Shown here piece by piece: positions 35,340-47,500 of a stretch of 60,222 nt of DNA. Origin of the DNA: Actinomycetospora sp. TBRC 11914 (GTDB lineage Bacteria; Actinomycetota; Actinomycetes; Mycobacteriales; Pseudonocardiaceae); assembly GCF_012933465.1 (NCBI RefSeq), contig NZ_JABBND010000029.1, positions 1 through 60,222 on the forward strand, written 5' to 3'. The stretch's first letter is position 1. Every line of letters starts with the position of its first letter. The position numbers and the translations under genes are program-made. The notes below the pieces were generated by a model that saw only the letters and a program-made list of their open reading frames with translations, was not told the DNA's origin and ran no database searches.

Positions 35340-35987
35340 TCAGGTCGTCCGGGACGCCGGCCCGTCGCCCCGCAGGCGCCGGATCACGGGCGTGAACACC
35401 GGGTCGGCGACGAGGATGACCAGCGCCCACGGGCCCAGCGCCGGGACGGCGAGGACGACGACGAGGGCGACGACCATCGTCGTGGTGGAGGCGAGGCTGC
35501 CGACCACGAAGCTCTCCGGGACGCCCTCGTCGTCCCCGTCCGCCAGGGCGTTGCGACGCATCAGCACGGCCATCGCGGTGAGGGAGCCGCTGCAGACGAC
35601 CAGGACGGCGAGGTAGAGGTCCACCACGAACCCGCGGACCGGGAGCAGCGCCATCATCTCGGTCGGGAACGGCAGGACGGCGATCGTGAGCACCCAGACG
35701 AGGTTGAGCTGGACGAGCGTCCGCGTCAGCCGGTGCCCGTAGCCGAAGAGCCGGTGGTGCGACGCCCAGAAGCGGGCGATCACCACGAAGCTCAGCAGGA
35801 AGCTCCCGATCTGCCCGAGGTGCTCGGTGACCGCGGTGACGGGCGGCTCGTGGGTGCGCGCCACCTCCGGGACGATGTCGACCAGCGGCAGCACCAGCAG
35901 CGTCAGGGCGATCGCGACGGCGGCGTCGGTGAACGCCACCATCCGGTCGGACGGCGGCAGGTGCTGGTCCCGCCCGGCGCGGGTCAC
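35340..35987 (-). CDS. TMEM175-family (DUF1211) potassium channel-like protein
   Basis: 215 residues with six hydrophobic segments. Helix 1 carries the family signature RMVAFTDAAVAIALTLLVLPL (RxxxFSD in most relatives, here FTD). Bacterial TMEM175 proteins assemble as tetramers and pass potassium; the FSD serine is threonine here. The GTG start overlaps the histidine-phosphatase stop (GTGA), so translation is coupled. Confidence 0.88.
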   Translation of the reverse strand: MTRAGRDQHLPPSDRMVAFTDAAVAIALTLLVLPLVDIVPEVARTHEPPVTAVTEHLGQIGSFLLSFVVIARFWASHHRLFGYGHRLTRTLVQLNLVWVLTIAVLPFPTEMMALLPVRGFVVDLYLAVLVVCSGSLTAMAVLMRRNALADGDDEGVPESFVVGSLASTTTMVVALVVVLAVPALGPWALVILVADPVFTPVIRRLRGDGPASRTT

Positions 35988-36592
35988 AGGAGCTCCGTGG
36001 CGTGGCCGGTCTCGTTCACCGACCGGACCCGAACCCGCCCGCCGCGCGAGACGAGCACCCTCGAGAGCCCGACGTGGTCGAGCGGGAAGTACAGCGGCCG
36101 GTCGAGCCCGAGCTCGCCGGTGAGGAACGTGTTGATCACCCCGGCGTGGCAGACGACGAGCACCGACTCGCGCCCGGCGTCGCGGTGTCGCTCCACGATG
36201 CGCCCGAACGCCCCGCGCACGCGGGCGGTGAACGCCTCGGCGTCGACGAACGACGGGTAGTGCCCCTCGGTGATCCGCCGCCAGTCCGGGTCGTCCGAGC
36301 CCAGCCGCTCGTGGACGGGCTGGTAGGAGGAGCGCCCGACGTCGAACTCGGCCAGGTCGGGATCCACGACGAGGTCCAGCCCGAGGGCCTGCGCCGCGGG
36401 CGCGGCGGTCTCCCGCGCGCGGCGCATGCCGGACACCACGACCTCGACGATCTTCTCGCCCGTGGCGCCGGCCGCCCACGCACCGAGCGCGGCGGCCTGC
36501 TCGTGGCCCTGGGGAGAGAGCGCCGGGTCCGCACCGCCCTCCTGGCCGCTGACCGCCAGCGGCTCGCCGTGGCGGACGAGGAGGAGCTGCAT
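35984..36592 (-). CDS. Histidine phosphatase family protein
   Basis: 202 residues of the phosphoglycerate-mutase-like superfamily. The phosphohistidine motif is LLLVRHGEPLAV at the N-terminus, and the second catalytic histidine is in VVCHAGVINTFL (about residue 149). Arginines are in MRRARETA. Substrates range widely, so the reaction is only known as phosphoryl transfer via histidine. It lies 13 bp after the HIT gene and overlaps the TMEM175-like gene. Confidence 0.9.
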   Translation of the reverse strand: MQLLLVRHGEPLAVSGQEGGADPALSPQGHEQAAALGAWAAGATGEKIVEVVVSGMRRARETAAPAAQALGLDLVVDPDLAEFDVGRSSYQPVHERLGSDDPDWRRITEGHYPSFVDAEAFTARVRGAFGRIVERHRDAGRESVLVVCHAGVINTFLTGELGLDRPLYFPLDHVGLSRVLVSRGGRVRVRSVNETGHATELL

Positions 36593-36605
36593 CGTCGCCC
36601 GGCGC

Positions 36606-37034
36606 TCAGCTCGCCGGGACGGAGTCGCCGTGGCCCGCGGCCGTGAGGCCCTCGCGCAGCCGGCGCGCGGCGTCGTCCATCTCCCCCGGGTCGGGGTCGG
36701 TGGCCGCCTGCGAGAAGTCGAAGGCCTCGAGCCCCCAGGCCGGGTGGACGTGGATGTGCAGGTGCGGCACCTCGAAGCCCGCGATCATGAGCGCGACGCG
36801 CGGTGGGGACCACACGTCGCGGACGACGCCGGCGATCGTGCGCGCAACGGACATCGCGTGCTCGAACAGCCCGGTTGGCGCGTCGATCCACTGGTCAATC
36901 TCCTCGCGCGGCACCACGAGGGTGTGGCCGGGGCCGAGCGGATTGATCGAGAGGAAACCCACCACCTGGTCGTCGGACCACACGAAGCGTCCGGGGATCT
37001 CGCCATTGATGATCTTGGTGAAGACCGTCGCCAC
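36606..37034 (-). CDS. HIT family hydrolase
   Basis: 142 residues of the HINT/HIT nucleotide hydrolase group. It has VFTKIINGEIPGRFVWSDD at the N-terminus and the histidine triad HLHIHVHP near residue 100. HIT proteins cleave nucleoside phosphoramidates or adenylates. The start is the GTG at 37032-37034, leaderless behind TAGGCT (7 nt). Divergent from glgX. It heads a four-gene run. Confidence 0.92.
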   Translation of the reverse strand: MATVFTKIINGEIPGRFVWSDDQVVGFLSINPLGPGHTLVVPREEIDQWIDAPTGLFEHAMSVARTIAGVVRDVWSPPRVALMIAGFEVPHLHIHVHPAWGLEAFDFSQAATDPDPGEMDDAARRLREGLTAAGHGDSVPAS

Positions 37035-37129
37035 GGCGCGCAGCCTAACGACCGCGGGCCGTCGGTGTCGGCCGGTAGCGTTGCCCGGGTCGAGGCGGAC
37101 CCGCGCTCGAGGACATGACAGGAGATGCA

Positions 37130-39349
37130 ATGCAGCCCTGGCCGGGCACGTCGTACCCCCTCGGCGCCACCTACGACGGCGCGGGGACGAACTTCGCGCT
37201 GTTCAGCGAGGTGGCGTCCGCCGTCACCCTCTGCCTCTTCGATCCCGACGGCACCGAGCACCGCGTCACGCTCCCCGAGCGCGACGGCTTCGTCTGGCAC
37301 GGCTACCTCCCCGGCGTGGTGCCCGGGCAGCGCTACGGCTACCGGGTCGACGGTCCGCTGGAGCCCGAGCACGGCCTGCGGTGCAACCCGCACAAGCTGC
37401 TCATCGACCCCTACGCCAAGGCCGTCGACGGCACCCTCGGGACCACGTACGCGTGGGACGAGTCGCTGTTCGGCTACCACTTCGCCGACGCCGACGAGGT
37501 CAACCACGACGACTCGGCGCTGCACGTGCCCAAGGCCGTCGTCGTGAACCCGTACTTCGACTGGCACGACGACCGCCCGCCCCGCACCCCCTACCACGAG
37601 ACCGTGGTCTACGAGGCCCACGTCAAGGGCCTGACGTACCTCCACCCGGACATCCCCGAGGAGATGCGCGGGACCTACTCGGCGGTCGCGCACCCGGCGA
37701 CGATCTCGCACCTGCAGCGGCTCGGGATCACCGCGATCGAGCTGATGCCGGTGCACCAGTTCGTCCACGACGACGCGCTGGTCCAGCGGGGGCTGCGGAA
37801 CTACTGGGGCTACAACACGATCGCGTTCTTCGCCCCGCACTTCGGCTACGCGGCGGCGGGCTTCTCGGGGTCGCCGCAGCCGGGCGCGCAGGTGCAGGAG
37901 TTCAAGGCGATGGTGCGCGACCTCCACGCCGCGGGCATCGAGGTGATCCTCGACGTCGTCTACAACCACACCGCGGAGGGCAACCACCAGGGCCCCACGC
38001 TGTCCATGCGCGGGATCGACAACCAGGCCTACTACCGCCTGGTGGAGGACCAGCCGCAGTACTACATGGACTACACCGGCACCGGGAACTCGCTGAACGT
38101 CCGCCAGCCCCACACGTTGCAGCTGATCATGGACTCGCTGCGGTACTGGGTGACCGAGATGCACGTCGACGGCTTCCGGTTCGACCTGGCCGCCACGCTG
38201 GCGCGGGAGTTCTACGACGTCGACCGGCTGTCCACCTTCTTCGATCTCGTCCAGCAGGACCCGGTGATCTCGCAGGTCAAGCTGATCGCCGAGCCGTGGG
38301 ACGTCGGGCCGGGCGGCTACCAGGTCGGCAACTTCCCCCCGGGCTGGACCGAGTGGAACGGCAAGTACCGCGACACGGTGCGCGACTTCTGGCGGGGCAC
38401 GGCCGGCACCCTCGGCGAGTTCGGCTCGCGCCTGACGGGGTCCAGCGACCTCTACCAGGACGACGGCCGGCGTCCCTACGCCTCGGTCAACTTCGTCACC
38501 GCGCACGACGGCTTCACCCTGGCCGACCTCGTCTCCTACAACGAGAAGCACAACGAGGCCAACGGCGAGGGCGGCAACGACGGCGCCGACGACAACAACT
38601 CCTGGAACTGCGGCGTCGAGGGACCCACCGACGACGACGCCGTGAACACGCTGCGGCAGCGGCAGCGTCGCAACTTCCTCGCCACGCTCTTCCTGTCCCA
38701 GGGCGTGCCGATGCTGCTGCACGGCGACGAGATGGGACGCACCCAGTACGGCAACAACAACGGGTACTGCCAGGACTCGGAGATCTCCTGGCTGGAGTGG
38801 TCGCCGTCGAAGGCCGACGTCGAGCTGATGGGCTACACCGCCGAGGTGTCGGCCCTGCGGGCGGCCCACCCGGTGTTCCGCCGCCGGCGCTTCTTCAACG
38901 GCCGCACGATCCGGCCGGCCGCCCCCACCCAGGATCAGGCCGACGTCGACTACCAGCGCGACATCGCCTGGTTCACCGCCTCCGGCGAGGAGATGGACGA
39001 CGAGGACTGGGAGGCCGGCGCCGCCGTGCTCACCGTGTTCCTCAACGGCGAGGGCATCGCCGAGGCCGACGAGCGCGGCCAGCGGGTGGTCGACGACTCG
39101 TTCCTGTTGATCTTCAACGCGCACTACGAGGACGTCGAGGTGACCCTGCCCGGCGCCGGGCTGCCCGACCGGTGGGCCACCGTGCTCGACACCGTCGACG
39201 GCACCGTCGTCGTCGGGACGGCCCGGACCTCCTCGATCACGACGGTCGACGAGCTCCCGGACGACCTCGAGACCCTCGGCGGGGGCGACACCGTCACCAT
39301 GACCGCGCGCTCGACGCTGCTCCTGCAGCGCACGGACGTGCAGCGGTGA
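37130..39349 (+). CDS. glgX: Glycogen debranching enzyme GlgX
   Basis: A 739-residue GH13 isoamylase-type enzyme that cuts alpha-1,6 branches from glycogen limit dextrins. It has an N-terminal carbohydrate-binding domain ([20 protein letters not shown]), then the barrel: [10 protein letters not shown], nucleophile region VDGFRFDLA, acid/base region LIAEPWDVG, and TAHDGFTL. The length fits GlgX. The start is the ATG at 37130, since GGAG lies 5 nt upstream. A TAGCGT -10 box at 37076-37081 would give a leader of about 40 nt. The treY start overlaps its stop (GTGA), so debranching is linked to trehalose synthesis. Confidence 0.96.
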   Translation: MQPWPGTSYPLGATYDGAGTNFALFSEVASAVTLCLFDPDGTEHRVTLPERDGFVWHGYLPGVVPGQRYGYRVDGPLEPEHGLRCNPHKLLIDPYAKAVDGTLGTTYAWDESLFGYHFADADEVNHDDSALHVPKAVVVNPYFDWHDDRPPRTPYHETVVYEAHVKGLTYLHPDIPEEMRGTYSAVAHPATISHLQRLGITAIELMPVHQFVHDDALVQRGLRNYWGYNTIAFFAPHFGYAAAGFSGSPQPGAQVQEFKAMVRDLHAAGIEVILDVVYNHTAEGNHQGPTLSMRGIDNQAYYRLVEDQPQYYMDYTGTGNSLNVRQPHTLQLIMDSLRYWVTEMHVDGFRFDLAATLAREFYDVDRLSTFFDLVQQDPVISQVKLIAEPWDVGPGGYQVGNFPPGWTEWNGKYRDTVRDFWRGTAGTLGEFGSRLTGSSDLYQDDGRRPYASVNFVTAHDGFTLADLVSYNEKHNEANGEGGNDGADDNNSWNCGVEGPTDDDAVNTLRQRQRRNFLATLFLSQGVPMLLHGDEMGRTQYGNNNGYCQDSEISWLEWSPSKADVELMGYTAEVSALRAAHPVFRRRRFFNGRTIRPAAPTQDQADVDYQRDIAWFTASGEEMDDEDWEAGAAVLTVFLNGEGIAEADERGQRVVDDSFLLIFNAHYEDVEVTLPGAGLPDRWATVLDTVDGTVVVGTARTSSITTVDELPDDLETLGGGDTVTMTARSTLLLQRTDVQR

Positions 39350-41760
39350 GCCCGGTGGTGCCCTCGTCCACCTACCGGCTCCAGCTCGCGCCGGACCAGG
39401 ACCTGGCGGCGGCCACCGACCTCGTGGGCTACCTGTCCGACCTGGGCGTCGGCGCGCTCTACTGCTCGCCGCTGCTGCAGCCCGCCCCGGGCTCGACCCA
39501 CGGGTACGACGTCGTCGACCCGACCCACGCCAACGACGAGCTCGGCGGCGAGCCGGCCCGGGTGGCGCTCGTCGCGGCCCTGCGCGAGGCGGGCCTGCGC
39601 GCCCTGCTCGACCTCGTGCCCAACCACATGGGCGTGGCGGTGCCGCCGGCCAACCCGTCGTGGTGGTCGCTGCTGCGCCTGGGCACCGACTCGCCGTACG
39701 CGTCCTGGTACGACGTCGACCTCTCCGACCTCGCCGAGCGCCCGATCCTGATCCCGGTGCTCGGGTCCCCCGAGGACGTCTCGGCGCTGGAGCTCTCCGA
39801 CGACCGCACCGAGCTGCGCTACTACGAGCACCGCTACCCCGTCGCGCCCGGCACCGCCGACGAGGGCTCGCCGCAGGAGGTGCACGAGCGCCAGCACTAC
39901 CGGCTCGTGCACTGGCGGCGCGGCAACGCGGAGCTGACCTACCGGCGCTTCTTCGACGTGTCCGACCTCGCCGCGGTGCGCGTGGAGGACCCGGAGGTCT
40001 TCGAGGCCACCCACGCCGAGGTGCTGCGCTGGATCGCCGCGGACCCCGACGTCCTGAGCGGGCTGCGGATCGACCACCCCGACGGGCTCACCGCCCCGGG
40101 CGCCTACCTGCGCCGGCTGCGCGCCCGGCTCACGGAGACCGGCCTCGGCGAGGACGCGTGGCTGCTGGTCGAGAAGATCACCTCGCTGCGGGCCGACGGC
40201 ACCACCGAGGCGCTGCCGTCGTCGTGGCCCGCCGACGGCACCACCGGCTACGACGCGCTGCGCGAGGTGTGCGGGGTGTTCGTCGACCCTCGCGGGGAGT
40301 CGCTGATCGACCAGGTCGCGGCCGAGCACACCGGCGGCCGGGAGCGGTTGTCGGTGGCCGAGCACGCCGCGAAGCGCCTGGTCACCGACGAGATCCTCGT
40401 GGCCGAGGTGCGCCGGATCGCCGCGCTCGTGCCCGGCGACGACGAGCCCGGGGTCGTCCGTGATGCCGTGGCCGAGCTGCTCGGCGCGTTCCCGGTGTAC
40501 CGCTCCTACCTGCCCGAGGGCCGCGCCGACCTGGAGCGGGCGGTCGACACCGCGTGCACGGCGCGCCCCGACCTCGCGGAGGCGGTGCGGCGCATCCGGG
40601 CCGGGATGCTCGCCGAGCCCGACGGCGACCTCGCGCGCCGGTTCGAGCAGACCAGCGGCATGGTGACGGCGAAGGGCGTCGAGGACACCACGTTCTACCG
40701 GTGGAACCGCTTCGTGGCGCTCAACGAGGTCGGTGGGGCGCCCGACCGCTTCGGCGTGCGGCCCGCCGAGTTCCACGCGGCCAACGCCCACCGCGACGCC
40801 GCGACCCCGGCGGCGATGACGACGCTCTCCACCCACGACACCAAGCGCTCCGAGGACGTCCGCGCCCGTCTCGCGGTGCTCTCGGAGCTGACCGCCGAGT
40901 GGGGGGCCTTCCTGCGCAAGCTCGCCGCGCGGCACCCGCTCCCCCGCCCGGGCGCGACGTCGCCGTCGCTCGAGCTGCTGGCCTGGCAGTCGCTGGTCGG
41001 CGCCTGGCCGATCTCCGCGGAGCGCTTCCGCGGCTACCTCACCAAGGCCTCCAAGGAGGCCAAGCTGGTCACGGCGCACGTCGACGCCGTGCCCGAGGTC
41101 GACGAGGCCATCGCCGCGTGGCCCGACGCGGTCCTCGGCTCGGAGGAGTCGGTGGCCGACATCGAGGCGTTCGTCCGGCTGATCGACCGGTTCGGGCGCT
41201 CGAACGGGCTCGGACAGAAATTGCTGCAACTCGCCGGACCGGGCGTCCCGGACGTCTACCAGGGCACGGAGCTCTTCGAGTTCTCGCTCGTCGACCCCGA
41301 CAACCGCCGCCCCGTCGACTTCGCCCGCCGGCGCGAGCTGCTGGCCCGTCTCGACGGAGGGTGGATGCCCGCCCCGGTCGCGGCGACCGACGACCCCGCC
41401 TCCGACGACCTCGTGGCCACCAAGCTGGTCGTGACCACGGCCGCGCTGCGGTTGCGGCGCTTCCGGCCCGAGCTGTTCTGGGGCTACGCGCCGGTGCCCG
41501 CGTCGGGCCCGGCCGCCGACCACGCGGTGGCGTTCGCCCGCGGCGGACCCGCCGGACGGGAGCGGCTGGTGGCGGTGGCGACCCGGCTGCCGGCCGGCCT
41601 CGAGGCCGAGGGAGGGTGGCGCGACACCGTGCTCCCGCTCCCCGGCGGCGCCGAGGACTGGACGGACATGGTCACCGGGACCCCGGTGTCGGGTGCGGCG
41701 CCGCGGGTGTCGGAGCTGCTCGCGCGCTACCCGGTCGCCCTGCTGGTCCGCCCCGCCTGA
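39346..41760 (+). CDS. treY: Maltooligosyltrehalose synthase TreY
   Basis: An 804-residue GH13 enzyme that converts the reducing-end maltose of maltodextrins to a trehalosyl group. It has STYRLQL at the N-terminus, DLVPNHMGV, the nucleophile in [10 protein letters not shown], the block VEKITS...GTTGYD and [18 protein letters not shown]. These are diagnostic of TreY rather than other amylases. GTG at 39346 overlaps the glgX stop. TreZ, its partner that releases trehalose, is not next to it but about 8 kb downstream at 49639. Confidence 0.96.
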   Translation: MSPVVPSSTYRLQLAPDQDLAAATDLVGYLSDLGVGALYCSPLLQPAPGSTHGYDVVDPTHANDELGGEPARVALVAALREAGLRALLDLVPNHMGVAVPPANPSWWSLLRLGTDSPYASWYDVDLSDLAERPILIPVLGSPEDVSALELSDDRTELRYYEHRYPVAPGTADEGSPQEVHERQHYRLVHWRRGNAELTYRRFFDVSDLAAVRVEDPEVFEATHAEVLRWIAADPDVLSGLRIDHPDGLTAPGAYLRRLRARLTETGLGEDAWLLVEKITSLRADGTTEALPSSWPADGTTGYDALREVCGVFVDPRGESLIDQVAAEHTGGRERLSVAEHAAKRLVTDEILVAEVRRIAALVPGDDEPGVVRDAVAELLGAFPVYRSYLPEGRADLERAVDTACTARPDLAEAVRRIRAGMLAEPDGDLARRFEQTSGMVTAKGVEDTTFYRWNRFVALNEVGGAPDRFGVRPAEFHAANAHRDAATPAAMTTLSTHDTKRSEDVRARLAVLSELTAEWGAFLRKLAARHPLPRPGATSPSLELLAWQSLVGAWPISAERFRGYLTKASKEAKLVTAHVDAVPEVDEAIAAWPDAVLGSEESVADIEAFVRLIDRFGRSNGLGQKLLQLAGPGVPDVYQGTELFEFSLVDPDNRRPVDFARRRELLARLDGGWMPAPVAATDDPASDDLVATKLVVTTAALRLRRFRPELFWGYAPVPASGPAADHAVAFARGGPAGRERLVAVATRLPAGLEAEGGWRDTVLPLPGGAEDWTDMVTGTPVSGAAPRVSELLARYPVALLVRPA

Positions 41761-41845
41761 GCCGGGACCGGCCGTGTGCGTGGCGCACACGGTCGGCCCG
41801 GGTCGGGCCCTCGGCGATGTCGGGGCCCGCCCACCCGCAGGACCC

Positions 41846-41908
41846 CATGATCACGAGCACCTCAGGCACCCGAGGAGCTCGCCGCACCTGCCCCACGTGC
41901 CCCTCGCC
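41846..41908. repeat. Intergenic palindromic repeat, CATGATCAC family, copy 2
   Basis: A 63-bp copy starting CATGATCACGAGCAC and ending GTGCCCCTCGCC, 85 bp past the treY stop. It is in tandem with copy 3. Copy 1 is at 1581-1630. Confidence 0.65.
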
Positions 41909-41928
41909 CACCGGGCACCCACCCGCCG

Positions 41929-41986
41929 CATGATCACGGGCACGTCAGGCATCCGGGGAGCCCGTCAGACCTGCCCCCCGTGCCCC

Positions 41987-41991
<5 letters not shown>
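41929..41991. repeat. Intergenic palindromic repeat, CATGATCAC family, copy 3
   Basis: A 63-bp copy, same orientation as copy 2. On the minus strand GGGCACG and CGTGCCC (7 bp) plus CAGG/CCTG can form a stem-loop. The stop codon of the ferric-reductase-like gene (41987-41989) lies inside it. Confidence 0.65.
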
Positions 41992-43021
<1,030 letters not shown>

Positions 43022-43024
43022 GCG

Positions 43025-43282
43025 TCAGCGGGTGAACGGCTGGTAGAACAGCGGCCCCTGCTGCGGGCGGACGTACTGGTACTCGAGGGGGGTCACGCGC
43101 GGGACGTCCGGGGCGGAGGCCGTCGCCGAGATCGCGGCCTGGAGCCCGACCGTGAGGGCTGCCGCGATCGCGGCGATCCACGCGGTCGTCTCGACGACCA
43201 ACCGCTTGTTGGTCTCGTGTGCCGTCCGCTTCACCGTCGCCCGCTGGGACGCGGCACGCGTCCCGCCGCCGTCGGCCACCAC
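43025..43282 (-). CDS. Small single-pass membrane protein
   Basis: 85 residues, GTG start at 43280-43282. A basic N-terminus (RATVKRTAHETNKRLVVETT) precedes one helix (WIAAIAAALTVGLQAAISATA). A 30-residue outer tail with several aromatic residues follows (PLEYQYVRPQQGPLFYQPFTR). Because it sits 3 bp before the ferric-reductase-like gene it is probably a subunit or partner of that protein. No family recognised. Confidence 0.72.
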   Translation of the reverse strand: MVADGGGTRAASQRATVKRTAHETNKRLVVETTAWIAAIAAALTVGLQAAISATASAPDVPRVTPLEYQYVRPQQGPLFYQPFTR

Positions 43283-43379
43283 GTCACCTCCCGGAGTCGT
43301 CCGACCCAGGATGGCGGATGAGAACGGTGTGACGTCCCGGAGGGTGCGCTCCGCGCGCGTGGCCGCCGATCACCGACCC

Positions 43380-43424
43380 CGAGTGGACCCCCACGGTCCC
43401 CGCACGACCGTGGTGACCCACTCG
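43380..43424. repeat. CGAGTGG hairpin repeat, unit 1
   Basis: Outer arms CGAGTGG/CCACTCG and inner arms CCACGGTC/GACCGTGG enclose a short loop. It is in tandem with unit 2, between a membrane-protein gene and the aldo/keto reductase. Confidence 0.75.
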
Positions 43425-43439
43425 GTGACAGCCGCTGGC

Positions 43440-43485
43440 CGAGTGGACCCCCACGGCTCTGCTCACAGCCATGGCAGTCCACTCG
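43440..43485. repeat. CGAGTGG hairpin repeat, unit 2 (covarying stem)
   Basis: Same outer arms CGAGTGG/CCACTCG. The inner stem is GGCT/AGCC where unit 1 has GGTC/GACC, so both strands changed together. It lies 22 bp from the stop of the aldo/keto reductase, so the pair could end that transcript. Confidence 0.75.
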
Positions 43486-43506
43486 ACGGCGTCAGAGCGC
43501 GGGCGC

Positions 43507-44547
43507 CTACCCGAGCAGCGTCCGATCGGCGGGCGAGAGGCGGTCGGACGCCGTCTTCTGCTGGTGCCAGTAGGGGTAGAGCAGCGGCGGGGCCGAGACC
43601 TCGTCGAGGCGCGCGACCTCGTCGTCGGACAGCGTCAGCTCGGCGGCGGCCAGGTTGTCGGTGAGCTGCTGCTCGGTGCGGGCGCCGACCACGAGCGAGG
43701 TCACTCCCGGCTTGGCCAGCAACCACGCCAGCGACACCTGCGCGGCCGACACCCCGTGGGCCTCGCCGATCTCGACGGCCACCTCGACGATGTCGTAGAG
43801 CTTCTCGCGGTCCCGCACCGGCGGCTCGTCCCACTCGGTGAGGTGCCGCGAGGTCTCCGGGGCGTCCTTCCCGCGGCGGAACTTGCCCGAGTGCAGCCCG
43901 CCCGCCAGCGGCGACCACACCAGGATGCCCAGGCCCTGGTCGACGGTCGCCGGGACGAGCTCGTACTCGGCCTCCCGTGCCTGCAGCGTGTAGTGGATCT
44001 GCTGGGAGACGAAGCGCTGCATCCCGGTCCGGTCCGAGACCCCGAGCGCCTTCATGAGGTGCCAGGCCGAGTAGTTCGAGCACCCGATGTAGCGGATCTT
44101 GCCCTTGCGCACGAGGGTGTCGAGCGCCTCGAGGGTCTCCTCGAGCGGGGTGACGCCGTCCCAGGCGTGCACCTGGTAGAGGTCGATGTGGTCGACCCCG
44201 AGCCGGCGCAGCGAGTCCTCGCAGCCCCGCACGATGTGCTCGCGGGAGAGGCCGGCGTCGTTGGGCCCGTCCCCCATGAGCATGCGCACCTTGGTGGCGA
44301 GCAGGACGTCGTCCCGACGGCCCTTCACGGCCTCCCCGACGATCTGCTCCGACGTGCCCTGCGAGTAGACGTCGGCGGTGTCGATCAGGTTGACCCCGCG
44401 CTCCAGGCAGACGTCGATGAGCCGGCGGGCCTCGTCGATGTCGGTGTTCCCGACGTTCGCGAAGCCGCCCTCCCCGCCGAAGGTCATCGTGCCCATGGTC
44501 ATCGTCGAGACCTGCAGTCCCGACCGTCCGAGCTGGCGGTACTCCAT
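43507..44547 (-). CDS. Aldo/keto reductase
   Basis: A 346-residue NADPH-dependent (alpha/beta)8-barrel oxidoreductase. It starts EYRQLGRSGLQVS. The catalytic tetrad residues can be placed as Asp and Tyr in IDTADVYSQG, Lys in LATKVRM and His in YQVHAWD. The end block LVVGARTEQQLTDNLAA binds the cofactor phosphate. The substrate is unknown; close relatives reduce diverse aldehydes. The ATG is at 44545-44547, 38 bp after the stop of the giant sensor protein, so it may be co-transcribed with it. Confidence 0.93.
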   Translation of the reverse strand: MEYRQLGRSGLQVSTMTMGTMTFGGEGGFANVGNTDIDEARRLIDVCLERGVNLIDTADVYSQGTSEQIVGEAVKGRRDDVLLATKVRMLMGDGPNDAGLSREHIVRGCEDSLRRLGVDHIDLYQVHAWDGVTPLEETLEALDTLVRKGKIRYIGCSNYSAWHLMKALGVSDRTGMQRFVSQQIHYTLQAREAEYELVPATVDQGLGILVWSPLAGGLHSGKFRRGKDAPETSRHLTEWDEPPVRDREKLYDIVEVAVEIGEAHGVSAAQVSLAWLLAKPGVTSLVVGARTEQQLTDNLAAAELTLSDDEVARLDEVSAPPLLYPYWHQQKTASDRLSPADRTLLG

Positions 44548-44585
44548 GGCACCCGAGTGCCCGCTGCGCGGCGTCCCCGATCGGG

Positions 44586-47500
44586 TCAGGACGAGCGTCC
44601 GGCGAGCCGCGACGGCGCGGTCAGCCCGGACAGCGCCAGGACCCGCGCCGCGGGCCCCTCCTCGGGGAGCACCAGCTCCGCCCCGTGCTCGACCGCCTCG
44701 AGCAGGAGGCCGACGCCGGCGCTGGCCAGGTAGCCGACGCCGGTCACGTCCAGCGTCCACGGCCCGTCGTACTCGGCGGGCGCGAGCCGCCGCCGGGCCT
44801 CCAGCGAGCCCGCCAGGTCGAGGTCGCCCGACACCCGCACCACCGGACCGCCCGGGCCGCTCTCCATCACCACCCGCACCGGGCGCTCGGCCCGTTGCTC
44901 CGCCTCCCCCGCGTCGGCGTGGGCCACCTCGTGCCGGCCCGGCGCGACGGTGAACGTCACCGCGGTGCCGTCGGGCCCGCCCTGGACGACCACGTCGGAC
45001 GCGACGGCCCGGATGAGCAGCAGGCCCCGCCCCCGGTGGCCGGGGTCGGTCGGGGCCTCCCGCCACGCGCCGTGGTCACGCACGCAGACCCCGACGCCCC
45101 CGTCGGCGCGGGCCGTGAGCCGCACGTCCACCCCGGCCCCCTCGGGCGGGACCAGACCGTAGGCGTGCTCGACGGCGTTGGTGGCCGCCTCGCCGAGCGC
45201 GAGCTGGAGGTCGTCGAGGACGTCCGCGCCCAGCCCGGCCTGGTCCCCCCACGCGGCGACGGACCGGCGCAGCGGGCCGAGGCGGGCCGGGTCCGCGGCC
45301 AGGCGGACCTCCAGCGGGGCGGGAGCGAGGCGGACGACGACGACCGCCACGTCGTCCAGGGCACCGGCCGGCACGAGGCCGCCGAGCAGCGCCGACGCCA
45401 TCGCCTCGGGCGTGCGGTCCTCGCAGGCCGTGGCGACCTCGACGAGCCGGTCGAGGCCCTCGTCGAGGGACTCGCCGCGGCGCTCGACGAGGCCGTCGGT
45501 GTAGAGCACCACCGAGGTGCCGGGGGCGATCGTCGTCGTGCCCTCGGTCCGGGCCCGCTGCCGGGCGTGGGCGAGACCGAGCAGCGGACCGTGGCCGGCG
45601 GGGTCGGTGAGCAGGTGGGGCGGGGCACCGTCGGCGGGGGCGAGCAGCGCGGGCAGGTGGCCGGCCCGCGCCCAGCGGACCTCGCCGGTCACGATGTCGA
45701 CCAGCAGGCACACCGCCGTCGACGCGCGGGCGCCCGGCACCCGGGCGACGAGGCCGTCGAGCAGGTCGAGCGCCGGACCGGGGCCGTGCCCGGCGAGCAG
45801 GTAGCCCGACAGCGCCGTCCGCAGCTGCCCCATGACGGCGGCCGCGGCGGTGCCCTGCCCGACGACGTCGCCGACGACGACCGCGACGTGGGTGTCGTCG
45901 ACCTCGACGACGTCGTACCAGTCACCGCCCGCGGAGGTGCCGACCGCGCCCGGCTGGTAGCGCACCGCGATCGGGAGCCGCGGGACCTCGGGGAGCGCCT
46001 GGGGCAGCAGCGACCGCTGGAGGGTCTGCGCGATCTGGTGCTCGGCGCGGTAGAGCCGGGCCCGGTCCAGCGCGACCCCGCACGGCTCGGCGAGGGCCTG
46101 CAGCGTCGTCCGCTCGCCGTCGTCGAGCCGGCCGCGCCCGGCGAAGCCGACCTCCAGCGCCCCGACGACGCGGCCCGCGGCGATCAGCGGCAACGTGATC
46201 GCCTTGGTCAGGCCGCGCGCCCGCAGCAACGCCACGAGCGTCTGGTCCTGCGCCTCGGGCCCCTCGCCCGGCTCCGGCTCGTGGACCCAGAGCGAGACCT
46301 CCTCGCGCACGGCGCGGGTGAGGATGGAGTCGACGTCGACCGCGACGACGTCCGCGGTGGACAGGGCGTCGCGCTCGGCGGGCCGGCGGACGAGGACCGA
46401 GAGGCGCCGGGTGACGTCGTCGTACTCGTAGACCCCGCACCGCAGGTCGGGGCCGAGCAGCTGCTCGACGTGGGTGACCGCGATGCGCGCCACCTCGAGC
46501 GGGGTCGCCGCGGCCGAGAACGCCGCGGTCGCGCGGTGCACGAGCACGAGCCGGTCGGCGGCGGTGCGCTCCTCGGTGCGCAGCAGCGCGTTCTCCAGGG
46601 CGGGCAGCACCCGGGTGACGACCTCGTCGGCCAGCATGCGCTCGTCGGCGGACCAGGGTTCGGAGGACCGGTCGCGGTCGAGCTCGAGGGTGCCGACGGT
46701 CCGGCCCCGCACCACGAGGGGGCGGCGGAGGTGGTGGGTGCCGTCCTCCGCGTCGGACGCGGCACCGGGGTCCAGGACGCGCACCCGGTCCCCGAGCTTG
46801 GCGCGGTCCAGCACCCGGACGAGCTCCGCGAGCCGTTCGGGGACCGTGTCGGAGGCCTCCATGGCCTCGCCGATCTCGGCGAGCAGGGTGGCGCGGTCGG
46901 CGTCGCGCAGCCGGGCGTGCACGTCGACGCAGCTGCCGATCCAGCCCGTGGCGGGCTCGGCGCCCTCGCCGCTCCCGCCCGCGGGCACCGGGACGGCCTG
47001 CTCGACGACGCGGTGGTAGGTGCCGTCGGCATGGCGCAGCCGGTAGTCGACCTCCCACCCCTGGCTCGTCGCCCGGCCCCGCTCCGCGGCCGCGCGGTAG
47101 GCCGGACGGTCGTCGGGGTGCACGCCCTCGAACCAGCCGTGGCCGAGCTCGGAGGCCGGGTCGAGCCCGGTGAAGCGGGACCAGCCGGCGTTGAGGAACA
47201 ACCGGGCCTCGTCGGCGCCGGCCACCCAGATCATCACGGGCGCGAGGTCGGCCACCGCGGAGAACCGGGCCTCGGCCTCGCGGCGGGCACGCCCGAGCTG
47301 GAGGTGGGCGGCGACCCGGGCCTGCAGCTCGGCGGCCGAGAACGGCTTGACCAGGTAGTCGTCGGCCTGGGCCGCGAGGCCCTCGACGGCGTCCTCCTCC
47401 CCCGCACGGGCGGAGAGGAGCAGCACCGGGATCCGGGCGGTGCGCGGGTCGGCCCGCAGCGCGACCAGCAGGTCGAGGCCGCTGCGGCCCGGCATGACGA

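Noticed and set aside
36643..41760. Single 1705-codon plus-strand frame ending at treY.
   Set aside because: The frame is open by chance through the HIT and glgX region. The real gene starts at the GTG overlapping the glgX stop, where TreY homology begins.
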